Shown here piece by piece: positions 25,755 through 33,840 of a stretch of 64,000 bases of DNA (position 1 is the first letter of the stretch; every line of letters begins with the position of its first letter). Location: contig VGHB01000008.1 of NCBI GenBank assembly GCA_016868355.1, positions 1 through 64,000 on the forward strand. Reading direction: 5' to 3'. The notes beneath the pieces were generated by a model. The model was not told the origin of the DNA, did not search any database, and worked only from the letters and a program-made list of their open reading frames with translations. The position numbers and the translations under genes were made by a program. The DNA is from Betaproteobacteria bacterium. Its GTDB lineage: Bacteria; Pseudomonadota; Gammaproteobacteria; Burkholderiales; Burkholderiaceae_C.

Positions 25755-25982
25755 GTGATCGCAAATACCCACGCTGAACACGCACGGCTGCATCCACATG
25801 ACGATGCGCGAAGCATTTCGCTCATCTTTGTGTTGGGCTATGTCGTGTTTCTGGTCATTGCCCTGTTGGGCACGGCCATGGGCTTGCACTGGCGGACCTG
25901 GCTGCCCGGTGCCGAAGGCATGACGAGCATCTTTGGCGGTGTGAAGGCGGCTGTTTACACCTTCATGTCTCACTTACTTTAG
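25755..25982 (+). CDS. LH1-beta-like small membrane protein lacking BChl histidines
   Basis: 75-aa single-span protein, start GTG 25755 with AGGAGG at 25745-25750. Not a standard puf gene. Residues about 18-53 align without gaps to LH1 beta: against the local PufB, 11 of 35 positions are identical (D.A, V.G.V.F...A, WR.WL), then PG..G as in longer beta chains. Both conserved histidines are replaced (Ser at -18, Thr at the BChl-ligand position). A ~20-residue C-terminal tail (starts MTSIFGG, ends FMSHLL) follows the WRTWLPG segment. The layout of one span, no pigment ligand and a periplasmic tail is PufX-like. Placement between pufB and pufA suggests a core-complex subunit. Function is inference; a decayed duplicate pufB is the main alternative. 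Confidence 0.8.
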   Translation: MIANTHAEHARLHPHDDARSISLIFVLGYVVFLVIALLGTAMGLHWRTWLPGAEGMTSIFGGVKAAVYTFMSHLL

Positions 25983-25992
25983 GAGCACACCT

Positions 25993-26190
25993 ATGTGGAG
26001 AATTTGGCGTCTTTACGATCCCCTTCGGGCGATGGTCGTTCAAGGCATTTTCCTGTTTGGTCTGGCTGCGATGATTCATCTCGTCCTGCTCAGCACGAAC
26101 AAGTACAACTGGTTCGACGGCGCGAAGAAGCCTGCAGTCGCTTCGGCCAACGCACCGATGCCGACAGCCGTAGCTTCAAGCGGCAAGTAA
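25993..26190 (+). CDS. pufA: LH1 light-harvesting alpha polypeptide
   Basis: 65-aa LH1 alpha chain: MWRIWRLYDP start, one span, the BChl-ligand His in AMIHLVLLST (about residue 28), then NKYNWFDG and an Ala/Pro-rich C-terminal tail typical of betaproteobacterial alpha chains. AGGAG lies 8 nt before the ATG and overlaps the stop of the preceding small gene, so its translation should depend on that gene. Followed by a large hairpin. Confidence 0.95.
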   Translation: MWRIWRLYDPLRAMVVQGIFLFGLAAMIHLVLLSTNKYNWFDGAKKPAVASANAPMPTAVASSGK

Positions 26191-26209
26191 GCAGTCTGAT
26201 CGCAGTACC

Positions 26210-26248
26210 CGTGCACGGCGTGGCGACACGCTCGCCACTCCGTGCACG
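26210..26248 (+). terminator. Intercistronic hairpin between pufA and pufL
   Basis: Perfect inverted repeat CGTGCACGG (26210-26218) / CCGTGCACG (26240-26248), then one mismatch and an inner 7-bp stem GTGGCGA/TCGCCAC around the loop CACGC. No T-run follows, so it is not a full terminator. In Rhodobacter the hairpin at this place protects the pufBA segment from 3' decay and sets excess LH1 over reaction centre; the same role is inferred here. Confidence 0.85.
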
Positions 26249-26301
26249 TTGGAGTTCAAAGGCAGTTGAGCTCAAGCAGAACCTGGGTCGGAGGACAAAC
26301 C

Positions 26302-27126
26302 ATGGCCATGTTGAATTTTGAAAAGAAGTACCGCGTCAGAGGCGGCACCCTGGTGGGAGGCGACCTTTTCGACTTCTGGGTGGGGCCGTTTTACGTCGGC
26401 TTCTTTGGCGTGACCACGCTCTTCTTCGCGGTGTTGGGAACAGTTCTGATCTTGTGGGGCGCCTCGCAGGGTCCCACATGGAACCTGTGGCAAATCAACA
26501 TTGCGCCGCCCGACCTTTCCTACGGATTGAAACTGGCGCCGCTCATGGAAGGCGGGCTGTGGCAGATCATCACAGTGTGTGCCCTTGGAGCCTTCGTGTC
26601 CTGGGCGCTGCGCGAGGTGGAGATCTGCCGAAAACTGGGCATGGGCTTTCACGTGCCGGCTGCCTTCGGCGTGGCCATCTTTGCTTACTTCACCCTGGTG
26701 GTAATCCGCCCGGTGCTGATGGGTGCCTGGGGGCACGGCTTCCCCTACGGAATCTTCAGCCACCTGGACTGGGTGTCCAACGTAGGCTACCAGTACCTGC
26801 ACTTTCACTACAACCCCGCACACATGCTTGCGGTGAGCTTCTTCTTTGCCACCACCTTCGCCTTGTCCCTGCATGGCGGGTTGGTGCTGTCAGCCACCAA
26901 TCCCAAGAAGGGTGAGTTGGTCAAGACGCCCGAGTACGAGGACACCTTCTTCCGCGACACGATCGGCTATTCGATCGGCACGCTCGGCATTCACCGCCTG
27001 GGCCTGTTCCTGGCCTTGGCCTCCGGTTTTTTCAGCGCCGTGTGCATCGTCATCAGCGGCCCCTTCTGGACACGTGGTTGGCCAGAGTGGTGGGGCTGGT
27101 GGTTGGCCATGCCCATCTGGAAGTGA
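26302..27126 (+). CDS. pufL: Photosynthetic reaction centre L subunit
   Basis: 274-aa L subunit, five spans, binding the special pair, accessory pigments and QA-side cofactors. ATG 26302 is preceded by GGAGG; the open frame further upstream runs into the hairpin. Key ligands are visible: HLDWVSN and HYNPAHML, His191 in SLHGG (L190 equivalent) and His231 in GIHRLG (L230 equivalent), the last two for the non-haem iron. Length and sequence are typical. Followed by pufM after 30 nt. Confidence 0.97.
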   Translation: MAMLNFEKKYRVRGGTLVGGDLFDFWVGPFYVGFFGVTTLFFAVLGTVLILWGASQGPTWNLWQINIAPPDLSYGLKLAPLMEGGLWQIITVCALGAFVSWALREVEICRKLGMGFHVPAAFGVAIFAYFTLVVIRPVLMGAWGHGFPYGIFSHLDWVSNVGYQYLHFHYNPAHMLAVSFFFATTFALSLHGGLVLSATNPKKGELVKTPEYEDTFFRDTIGYSIGTLGIHRLGLFLALASGFFSAVCIVISGPFWTRGWPEWWGWWLAMPIWK

Positions 27127-27156
27127 ACCCTGGCGACCCACACACAGGAGCGATCC

Positions 27157-28134
27157 GTGGCTGATTATCAAAACCTCTTCACAACTGTCCAGGCGACGTC
27201 TCGCCATTTGCATGATGGGGTGCCGCTGGGCCCCTACAACAGCTCGCGCGACTTCAAGCCCTGGTTGTTTCACCTGCTAGGCCGCCTTGGAAATGCACAA
27301 ATCGGCCCCATCTACTTGGGCCGCCTGGGTCTGGCTTCGCTGTTTTGCGGCCTGCTGTGGTTCACCATCATCGGCATGAATATGCTGGCTTCGGTGGACT
27401 GGAGCCCGATCCAGTTCGTCAAGCAGCTGTTCTGGCTGTCCTTGGATCCGCCCAGCCCGGAATACGGCCTGTCTATTCCGCCCATGAACGACGGCGGTTG
27501 GTTCCTGATCGCAGGCTTCTTCTTCCTAGCATCCGTGCTGCTGTGGTGGGCACGCATGTACACCCGCGCCCGTGAGCTGGGGTTGGGCACCCACATCGCT
27601 TGGGCCTTCGCGGCAGCCATCTGGTTGACCGTGGTGCTGGGCTTGCTTCGCCCCATCCTGATGGGCAGCTGGAGCGAGGCTGTTCCATACGGCGTCTTCA
27701 GCCACCTCGACTGGACAGCTGCCTTCTCGTTGCGCTACGGCAACCTCTTCTACAACCCCTTCCATGCCCTTTCGATCGTATTCTTATACGGCTCGGCGCT
27801 GCTGTTTGCCATGCACGGTGCCACCATCTTGGCGGTAGGCCGGTATGGAGGCGAGCGCGAGATCGAACAAATTGTCGACCGCGGCACAGCCTCTGAGCGT
27901 GCCGCGCTGTTTTGGCGTTGGACCATGGGCTTCAACGCCACGATGGAGTCGGTTCACCGCTGGGCCTGGTGGTTCGCAGTGCTGTGCCCCTTGACCGGTG
28001 GTATCGGTATTTTGCTCACGGGCACCGTCGTGGATAACTGGTACCTCTGGGCCGTCAAGCATGGTGTGGCGCCTCCGTACCCAGCGGTTTATCCCCCACA
28101 GGTTGACCCGGCCACGCTCATCCAGCCGCGCTGA
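27157..28134 (+). CDS. pufM: Photosynthetic reaction centre M subunit
   Basis: 325-aa M subunit, partner of PufL. Start GTG 27157 with AGGAG upstream ([12 protein letters not shown]). The special-pair ligand lies in NPFHAL, and the iron ligands are His219 (AMHGATI) and the late VHRWAWW His. The C-terminal tail ([13 protein letters not shown]) is the extended form seen where a PufC cytochrome is present. Followed by pufC after 16 nt. Confidence 0.97.
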   Translation: MADYQNLFTTVQATSRHLHDGVPLGPYNSSRDFKPWLFHLLGRLGNAQIGPIYLGRLGLASLFCGLLWFTIIGMNMLASVDWSPIQFVKQLFWLSLDPPSPEYGLSIPPMNDGGWFLIAGFFFLASVLLWWARMYTRARELGLGTHIAWAFAAAIWLTVVLGLLRPILMGSWSEAVPYGVFSHLDWTAAFSLRYGNLFYNPFHALSIVFLYGSALLFAMHGATILAVGRYGGEREIEQIVDRGTASERAALFWRWTMGFNATMESVHRWAWWFAVLCPLTGGIGILLTGTVVDNWYLWAVKHGVAPPYPAVYPPQVDPATLIQPR

Positions 28135-28150
28135 TACACGGAGCACGACC

Positions 28151-29284
28151 ATGAATATTATTCAAAGACTAACCACTGCGGTGATCGCCCTGGGCACGTT
28201 GCTGGCCCTGGCGGGATGTGAACGTGGCGCACCGTTCGAGCGGCCGCCGGTGGATTCTGTGCAGTCGGGCTATCGGGGCACAGGAATGCTGCAGGTCTAC
28301 AACCCCCGAATCCTGGAGCCCCAGATTGAGCAGAATCAGCCGCCAGCGGCTCTGCCGCCCGCGTCTTCTGAGGGCCCGAAGGCTTCCCAGGTCTATCAGA
28401 ACGTCAAGGTGTTGGGAGACCTCAGTGTCGCTGAGTTTGCCCGTCACATGACGGCTATCACGGCTTGGGTTTCACCCAATGAGGGCTGTGTGTATTGCCA
28501 CAACCCGGCCAATTTCGCGGAGGATTCGAAGTACACCAAAGTGGTGGCGCGCCGCATGATTCAGATGACGCAGCACATCAACGTTGATTGGCAGCAGCAC
28601 GTATCCAACACCGGTGTGACCTGCTACACCTGTCACCGCGGCCAACCGGTTCCTTCTAAGATTTGGTTTACCGCGCCCGGCCAGAACAAGGGCGCTGACT
28701 TCATCGGAAACAAGAACGCGCAAAACACCCCTGATCAAGACTCGGTGAAGGGTGCATCATTGCCTTACGATCACTACACCGAGTACTTTAAAGAAGCCAA
28801 GCCCATACGGGTAGCGGGCAACACCGCTCTGCCCACCGGAAACCGCGCGAGCATCCAGCAAGGCGAGTACACCTACGGCTTGATGATGCACATGTCCGAC
28901 TCTTTGGGCGTGAACTGCACCTACTGCCACAACTCAAGGAATTTTGGCGACTGGAGCCAGAGTCCACCGCAACGCACCACCGCGTGGTACGGCATCCGAA
29001 TGGTTCGAGACCTGAACCTCGATTACATGGAGGACCTGACCAGCATCTTCCCAGTCGGGCGCAAGGGTCCCCTGGGTGATGTGGCCAAAGTAAACTGTGC
29101 CACCTGTCACCAGGGTGCTTACAAGCCACTGTATGGCGCCAAGATGGCTAAGGACCACCCTGAGCTGACCACCTTGGTTCAGGTGGTGGCTGGAGCTGGT
29201 GCCGGTGGCGGCGCTGGAGACGCCCAGGCCGTCAAGGCCGCGGCCGATGCCGTGGCGGGTACCAAGCCAGCACCCAGCCGTTGA
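28151..29284 (+). CDS. pufC: Reaction-centre tetraheme cytochrome c subunit
   Basis: 377-aa membrane-anchored tetraheme cytochrome that re-reduces the photo-oxidised special pair from the periplasm. A lipoprotein signal peptide ends in LAG-C (about residue 23). Four CxxCH haem motifs lie at about residues 113 (CVYCH), 158 (CYTCH), 256 (CTYCH) and 316 (CATCH), with methionine axial ligands in nearby helices ([26 protein letters not shown]). A Gly/Ala-rich tail follows. Start ATG 28151; the frame is open back into pufM. Confidence 0.97.
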   Translation: MNIIQRLTTAVIALGTLLALAGCERGAPFERPPVDSVQSGYRGTGMLQVYNPRILEPQIEQNQPPAALPPASSEGPKASQVYQNVKVLGDLSVAEFARHMTAITAWVSPNEGCVYCHNPANFAEDSKYTKVVARRMIQMTQHINVDWQQHVSNTGVTCYTCHRGQPVPSKIWFTAPGQNKGADFIGNKNAQNTPDQDSVKGASLPYDHYTEYFKEAKPIRVAGNTALPTGNRASIQQGEYTYGLMMHMSDSLGVNCTYCHNSRNFGDWSQSPPQRTTAWYGIRMVRDLNLDYMEDLTSIFPVGRKGPLGDVAKVNCATCHQGAYKPLYGAKMAKDHPELTTLVQVVAGAGAGGGAGDAQAVKAAADAVAGTKPAPSR

Positions 29285-29349
29285 GTACCGCGCCGTGATC
29301 CAAGCAGGCCCTTGAGCCGCTTGATGCAGTACCCGGCTTGAAGGCAGTT

Positions 29350-30039
29350 GTGGTGAGCGCTACCCTTCACCCCGACATTGCGGTGGTGGTGCTCATGGAG
29401 TACCGGACTGGCCTGCACCTCTTGTGGGGATGGGGCCGATTTCTGTTTGGGCGATACGCTCTGAACCGCTGGCCTGGTCTCCGGTTTGCCAAGGTCATGG
29501 GCAGTGGTCACCAAGGGGGCTTTGGCCTGCGGCCCAGCTTTACCCGCCAGGGCCTGTTTTGTGTATTTGCCGGCCATCACGCGGCAGACGCATTCGTGGC
29601 GTCGGACTGGCTGCGCCGAGGCGACCCGCACCTGTCGAGCTGCCGCTGGCTCAAGCTAGAAGCCTACTCCAGCCGCGGGCGTTGGTCGGGGCATGAGATT
29701 CGAGCCAGTGCGGAGCCCCCGGAGAATGAGCCGGTGGTGTCACTGACCCGAGCTTCGATCCGATGGTCTCAAACGCTGCGCTTTTGGCGGATGGCACCGC
29801 CTGCCGAGGCGGCGCTTGCACAAGCCGGTGGCTGTCGCTTGTCGGTTGGCCTGGGTGAAGCGCCGGTGCTTCGCCAAGTCACCCTGAGCATCTGGGACTC
29901 GGTAGCGTCGATGAATGCCTACGCCCGCAGCGGCGCGCATGAGCAGGCCATCCGCACCGCATACAAGGGACGGCACTTCAGCGAGTCCATGTTCGTTCGC
30001 TGGCGCTTGCTCGAACAAGGGCAGTGGTGTGCCGGGTGA
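29350..30039 (+). CDS. crtA: Spheroidene monooxygenase
   Basis: About 229-aa CrtA, the oxygen-dependent enzyme that converts spheroidene to spheroidenone. Family segments are visible: GLRFAKVMGSG, GFGLRPSFTRQGLFCVFAG, SSRGRWSGHEIR, TRASIRW and a late IRTAYKGRHFSESMFVRWRLL. The start is uncertain: GTG 29350 and GTG 29353 follow GAAGG; TTG 29338 is also in frame, and the first ATG (29395) would cut into the conserved region. Its presence implies ketocarotenoid formation under oxygen. The crtD start overlaps its end. Confidence 0.9.
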   Translation: MVSATLHPDIAVVVLMEYRTGLHLLWGWGRFLFGRYALNRWPGLRFAKVMGSGHQGGFGLRPSFTRQGLFCVFAGHHAADAFVASDWLRRGDPHLSSCRWLKLEAYSSRGRWSGHEIRASAEPPENEPVVSLTRASIRWSQTLRFWRMAPPAEAALAQAGGCRLSVGLGEAPVLRQVTLSIWDSVASMNAYARSGAHEQAIRTAYKGRHFSESMFVRWRLLEQGQWCAG

Positions 30040-31651
30040 TCGAGTGAGACCTTTGTCTTGCACAGCGCGCGATCGTGCTGTGGTGGTCGGGGCTGGAATG
30101 GGTGGCTTGGCCTGTGCATTGACCTTGGCCCAGCGTGGGCTGGAGGTGACGTTGGTAGACGCCGCTGAAGGCCCGGGTGGCAAGATGCGGCCCTTGTCCG
30201 TGGGTGGGGTACAAATCGACTCGGGCCCGACCGTGTTCACCATGCGATGGGTATTTGAGCAGCTGTTCGAACAGGCCGGCGCCAGTTTTTCTGAACGTGT
30301 CGCCTGCGATCCCTTGAGCATACTGGCGCGCCATGCTTGGCGAAGCGGCGACCAGCGCCTGGACCTGTGTGCGCAGGCGGTGGATTCACAGTCGGCGATC
30401 GCCACGTTCAGTTCCCCCGCTGAAGGCCGGCGGTTTCAGGCCTTTTGCCAAGAAGCCCGCCGCTTGTATCGCCACCTGGAAGGCCCTTACATCCGCTCGG
30501 AGAAACCTACCGTGCTCAGCCTGATGAAGGACCTGGGGCCGGGTGGATTGATGGCGTTGACCGGTCTGGGCCCATTCCGTACCCTGTGGGCGACATTATC
30601 CAAGCGATTCTCTGACCCTAGGCTGCAGCAATTGTTCGGACGGTACGCCACGTACTGTGGCGCTTCACCCTGGCAGGCACCGGCCACCCTGATCTTGATT
30701 GCGCAGGTCGAAATGGATGGGGTTTGGGCCGTGCGGGGTGGAATGGGGCGACTGTCGGTTGCACTGGCCGAATTGGCCGCTGAGCGCGGCGTGGTTCAAC
30801 GCTACAGAACCCCGGTAAAGGATGTGGTGGTGGAGGGTGGACACACCCGCGGCGTGCGATTGGCCGACGGTGAGCTCTTGCGGGCTGACACGGTGGTCTT
30901 CAACGGGGACGTGAATGCCTTGGCCATGGGGAGCCTGGGTCGCGGTGGGTCCGCCGCTGCTGCCGTACGGCCGCGCAGCCAGCGCTCGCTGTCGGCTATG
31001 ACCTGGAGCGTACTGGCACCTACCCAGGGCTGGCCACTGACCCGCCATAACGTGTTTTTTGATCAGGACTACAGCAGCGAATTCCGCGACATCTTCGGTC
31101 GCGCACGCTTTCCGACAAAGCCCACGGTGTATGTGTGTGCCCAAGACCGGCATGATCAAGGTCTTGCGGGCGTTGGGTCGGTGGATCAGCCCGAGCGACT
31201 GTTGGTGCTGGTCAATGCGCCGGCATGTGGTGATGAACAGCAGGGCCCGAGCTGGGACCGCGAGCAGGAGATGCAGTCATGTCAGGACCGAACCTTCGAG
31301 CTGCTGAACGCCTGCGGGCTGCAGGTGCACCGACATCTGGGGCAGGAGCAGCGTACGACGCCCTGGGAATTCGAACAGCGCTACCCGGGCTCGGCGGGCA
31401 GTCTCTACGGCCCGGCCACTCACGGCTGGCTGTCGGCCTTTCGCAGGGGGTCAGCCCGCACGACGATACCGGGTCTGTACCTGGCGGGGGGCAGCGTGCA
31501 TCCGGGGCCGGGGGTTCCGATGGCCACGATGTCGGGGCGTCTGGCCGCCGAAACCGTGATGGATCACCTCGATTCGACCAGTCCGTCGCGCCGGGTGGTT
31601 ATCTCTGGTGGTATCTCGATGCAGTCAGTGATGACGGCCGGCATGCCCTGA
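30029..31651 (+). CDS. crtD: Hydroxyneurosporene/methoxyneurosporene desaturase
   Basis: CrtD, about 540 aa from GTG 30029 (AAGGG upstream, overlapping the crtA stop); GTG 30044 is the alternative. FAD-binding AVVVGAGMGGLACALTLAQRG and GPGGKMRPL with DSGPTVFTMRW at the N-terminus, and LYLAGGSVHPGPGVPMATMSGR at the C-terminus, mark the phytoene-desaturase superfamily. The MRWVFEQLF and YATYCGASPWQAPATL segments match CrtD rather than CrtI, and a separate crtI is present. It introduces the 3,4-double bond. The last 373 nt overlap the crtC frame. Confidence 0.93.
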   Translation: MPGDRVRPLSCTARDRAVVVGAGMGGLACALTLAQRGLEVTLVDAAEGPGGKMRPLSVGGVQIDSGPTVFTMRWVFEQLFEQAGASFSERVACDPLSILARHAWRSGDQRLDLCAQAVDSQSAIATFSSPAEGRRFQAFCQEARRLYRHLEGPYIRSEKPTVLSLMKDLGPGGLMALTGLGPFRTLWATLSKRFSDPRLQQLFGRYATYCGASPWQAPATLILIAQVEMDGVWAVRGGMGRLSVALAELAAERGVVQRYRTPVKDVVVEGGHTRGVRLADGELLRADTVVFNGDVNALAMGSLGRGGSAAAAVRPRSQRSLSAMTWSVLAPTQGWPLTRHNVFFDQDYSSEFRDIFGRARFPTKPTVYVCAQDRHDQGLAGVGSVDQPERLLVLVNAPACGDEQQGPSWDREQEMQSCQDRTFELLNACGLQVHRHLGQEQRTTPWEFEQRYPGSAGSLYGPATHGWLSAFRRGSARTTIPGLYLAGGSVHPGPGVPMATMSGRLAAETVMDHLDSTSPSRRVVISGGISMQSVMTAGMP

Positions 31652-32499
31652 CCATCATCGCCTTTGTAGGCAGCGTCTTTTCGCCCTACTACGCTCGGGC
31701 CTTCAAGCACCTGGGCGCTGGGGTTGACCCCCAAGACCATGTCTGCATCAACGTGGCCTTATACGGGGCCGGAAGCCACCGCTGGGCGATGACCGAACGC
31801 AGCTACCGTCACTTGGTGCGCTCGGCAACGCACTTCCAGGTGGGGCCCAGTGCCCTGTCTTGGAATGGTCGCTGGTTTGAGTTGAACTTTGACGAGCGTG
31901 AATCGCCATGGCCAGCCCGTTTGCAGGGACGGGTTCGGGTGCACCCGAGCGCCTTCACATCGTTTCGAGCAGACCTGGACGAGCGGGGCCTGCACCGCTG
32001 GGGGCCAATTGCCCCGTGTGCGCGTGTAGAGGTCGAATTGGCGTCGGGGGCACAGATCTGGAGCGGCCCGGGCTACTTCGATTCAAACGATGGGGACGAG
32101 CCTATTCACCGACCCTTCGAGCGATGGGACTGGTCGCGCAGCGTGAGCCAGCATGGCCACACCTCGGTTCTTTACGATGTGCAGTGCAAGTCCGGTGCCC
32201 AGCGACTGGTGGTTCAGCGCTTTCGTCCTGATGGTTACAGTGAAGGCTTTGAAGCCCCACCCAGGCACCGGTTGCCCAAAACGGCCTGGGGTATCGCGCG
32301 CAGCACTCGCAGCGACCCGGGTTCTACCCCAAGGGTGCTTGAGGTGTTTGAGAACACGCCCTTTTATGTCCGTGATCTGGTGAGCTCGACCGTCTTGGGC
32401 GAATCGGGTCCATCGGTGCACGAGTCCTTGGACGCTCGCCGCGTGGCCGCGTGGCCGGTTCAGATGATGTTACCGTTTCGGATGCCGCGCCGGCGCTAG
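31279..32499 (+). CDS. crtC: Hydroxyneurosporene synthase (carotenoid 1,2-hydratase)
   Basis: CrtC adds water across the 1,2 double bond of neurosporene/lycopene. The conserved core begins at SVAPGGYLWWYLDAVSDDG (about residue 105) and includes TIIAFVGSVFSPYYA, WNGRWFELNFDER and GYFDSNDGDEPI. The only ATG/GTG/TTG I find in frame is ATG 31279, with AGGAG 8 nt upstream, giving 406 aa. The first ~105 residues are Gly/Ala/Arg-rich and read in another phase of crtD, so they may be passenger sequence. The stop shares a CTAG palindrome with the convergent 67-aa ORF. Confidence 0.88.
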   Translation: MSGPNLRAAERLRAAGAPTSGAGAAYDALGIRTALPGLGGQSLRPGHSRLAVGLSQGVSPHDDTGSVPGGGQRASGAGGSDGHDVGASGRRNRDGSPRFDQSVAPGGYLWWYLDAVSDDGRHALTIIAFVGSVFSPYYARAFKHLGAGVDPQDHVCINVALYGAGSHRWAMTERSYRHLVRSATHFQVGPSALSWNGRWFELNFDERESPWPARLQGRVRVHPSAFTSFRADLDERGLHRWGPIAPCARVEVELASGAQIWSGPGYFDSNDGDEPIHRPFERWDWSRSVSQHGHTSVLYDVQCKSGAQRLVVQRFRPDGYSEGFEAPPRHRLPKTAWGIARSTRSDPGSTPRVLEVFENTPFYVRDLVSSTVLGESGPSVHESLDARRVAAWPVQMMLPFRMPRRR

Positions 32500-32699
32500 C
32501 GATCAGGGCCAGCTTGTGAGGATGGGACGTCACCCGTCTGCTCTGCCTTTAATTCGGCTTCGTGCTCGCGTGCACGTTGCGCCAACAGCTGTTCCCGATC
32601 GCGCTTGACCGAGCGCAGTTGCCACCAGCCGAAGGCCAAGGCGCCGCCGAACACCAGCACCCCTTCGATCAGGATCAGTGGCCAGTGTGAGCTGTCCAT
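32496..32699 (-). CDS. Small membrane protein downstream of crtB
   Basis: 67-aa protein: one N-terminal membrane span (WPLILIEGVLVFGGALAFGW) followed by a charged helical tail (KRDREQLLAQRAREHEAELK). Not a family I can name. Its ATG lies 25 nt inside the crtB end, so it is translationally coupled and is the last gene of the bchF-to-crtB operon. The tail could be a coiled coil. A role in assembly or membrane organisation would be a guess. Confidence 0.65.
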   Translation of the reverse strand: MDSSHWPLILIEGVLVFGGALAFGWWQLRSVKRDREQLLAQRAREHEAELKAEQTGDVPSSQAGPDR

Positions 32700-33829
32700 A
32701 CTGGGCGTGCAGGCGATTCGAGCGCAAAGCTCGTCGATGCGGTTGCGATATCGTTTTGGCGCAGGCGCTCGGCCTCACGGCGCTCAAACAGGTCAATCAG
32801 CCACACCATCCGACCATCACCAGCCGGTTCCTCTCCTAGGTCGGGGGCATCCATGGGGTCGGCCTTCGCCGAGGCGTTCACCAAAAACGCTGTGGCATCC
32901 AAGGGTGGCTCCCAAGTTCCCGTTGGGCCCGCAGCGCGGCGGGGACGGGTCGGGCTGGTCAAAGCCTTGCCCAGCAGCATAAGCTTTCGGCGGCTAGAAA
33001 CCACCGCTCGGCTGTCCACGGAGTTCAGACCACGCCGCTCGACCTCACGCCCAATTTCCCCGTACACCAGTCCTGCAGCGCGAATGGCTGCCTGGCAGTC
33101 TTTTGGTAGCAGGGCAATACCCGACTCGGCGCGCTTGTACAGGCGGTCCGCTTCGTCCAGCAGGCGCTTAACCACCCGGCTGATGGCTTGGTTGAACTGG
33201 GGATCTCTCATCCATTGGTCGGGATCAATCCCCTCCTCGCGCATCCATTGGCGAGGCAGGTACAGGCGACCGGCGCGGGCGTCTTCGCCTACATCACGTG
33301 CGATGTTCGTGAGCTGCATGGCCACACCCAGATCACACGCGCGGGACAAGGCTGCAGCAGTGCGCACACCCATGATCAGGGTCATCATGGCCCCAACAGT
33401 AGAGGCCACGCGGGCCGCGTAAGCATGCAGTGCCTGTACCGTTTCGTAGCGCCGCTGCTGTGCATCCCAGGCAAAACCCTCGAGCAATGCATCCAGAAGA
33501 ACGCGTGGAATCTGGTGTTGGTGAACCACCATGGCCAGTGCGTGATCTGATTCCAGCTGATGAGGATGGGCTCGATAGACCGCATCCAGGCGTTGCTGCA
33601 GTTCGGTGGAGGCCGCAGCCTTGTCTGCTCCGTCGTCTATCAAGTCGTCGGCCACTCGGCAGAACGCGTACAACGCGGTGGCGGCCAATCGGATGCGCGG
33701 TGGCAGCAGCAGGGAAGCTGCGAAAAAGGTCTTGGAGCCCCCGCGCATGAGGCTGCGGCAGGCTTTGAGGTCAAAGTCCTCTGCTAGCCGTTCGCTGATG
33801 TCCGGGGAGTTCAGGGTTTGAGTGTTCAT
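32675..33829 (-). CDS. crtB: 15-cis-phytoene synthase
   Basis: 384-aa phytoene synthase joining two GGPP molecules. The squalene/phytoene synthase motifs are clear: RGGSKTFFAASLLLPPRIR, first Asp-rich FCRVADDLIDD (about residues 57-67), LTNIARDVGEDARAGRLYLP second motif (about 173-192), and AAGLVYGEIGREVE. The C-terminal ~90 residues are longer and less conserved than in minimal enzymes. Follows crtI by 11 nt. Confidence 0.95.
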   Translation of the reverse strand: MNTQTLNSPDISERLAEDFDLKACRSLMRGGSKTFFAASLLLPPRIRLAATALYAFCRVADDLIDDGADKAAASTELQQRLDAVYRAHPHQLESDHALAMVVHQHQIPRVLLDALLEGFAWDAQQRRYETVQALHAYAARVASTVGAMMTLIMGVRTAAALSRACDLGVAMQLTNIARDVGEDARAGRLYLPRQWMREEGIDPDQWMRDPQFNQAISRVVKRLLDEADRLYKRAESGIALLPKDCQAAIRAAGLVYGEIGREVERRGLNSVDSRAVVSSRRKLMLLGKALTSPTRPRRAAGPTGTWEPPLDATAFLVNASAKADPMDAPDLGEEPAGDGRMVWLIDLFERREAERLRQNDIATASTSFALESPARPVWTAHTGH

Positions 33830-33840
33830 GCTTGATGGGT

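Noticed and set aside
25755-25982. Standard LH2 (puc) or second LH1 beta subunit
   Set aside because: The BChl-ligand His and the -18 His are both missing and there is a C-terminal extension, so it cannot be an ordinary antenna chain.
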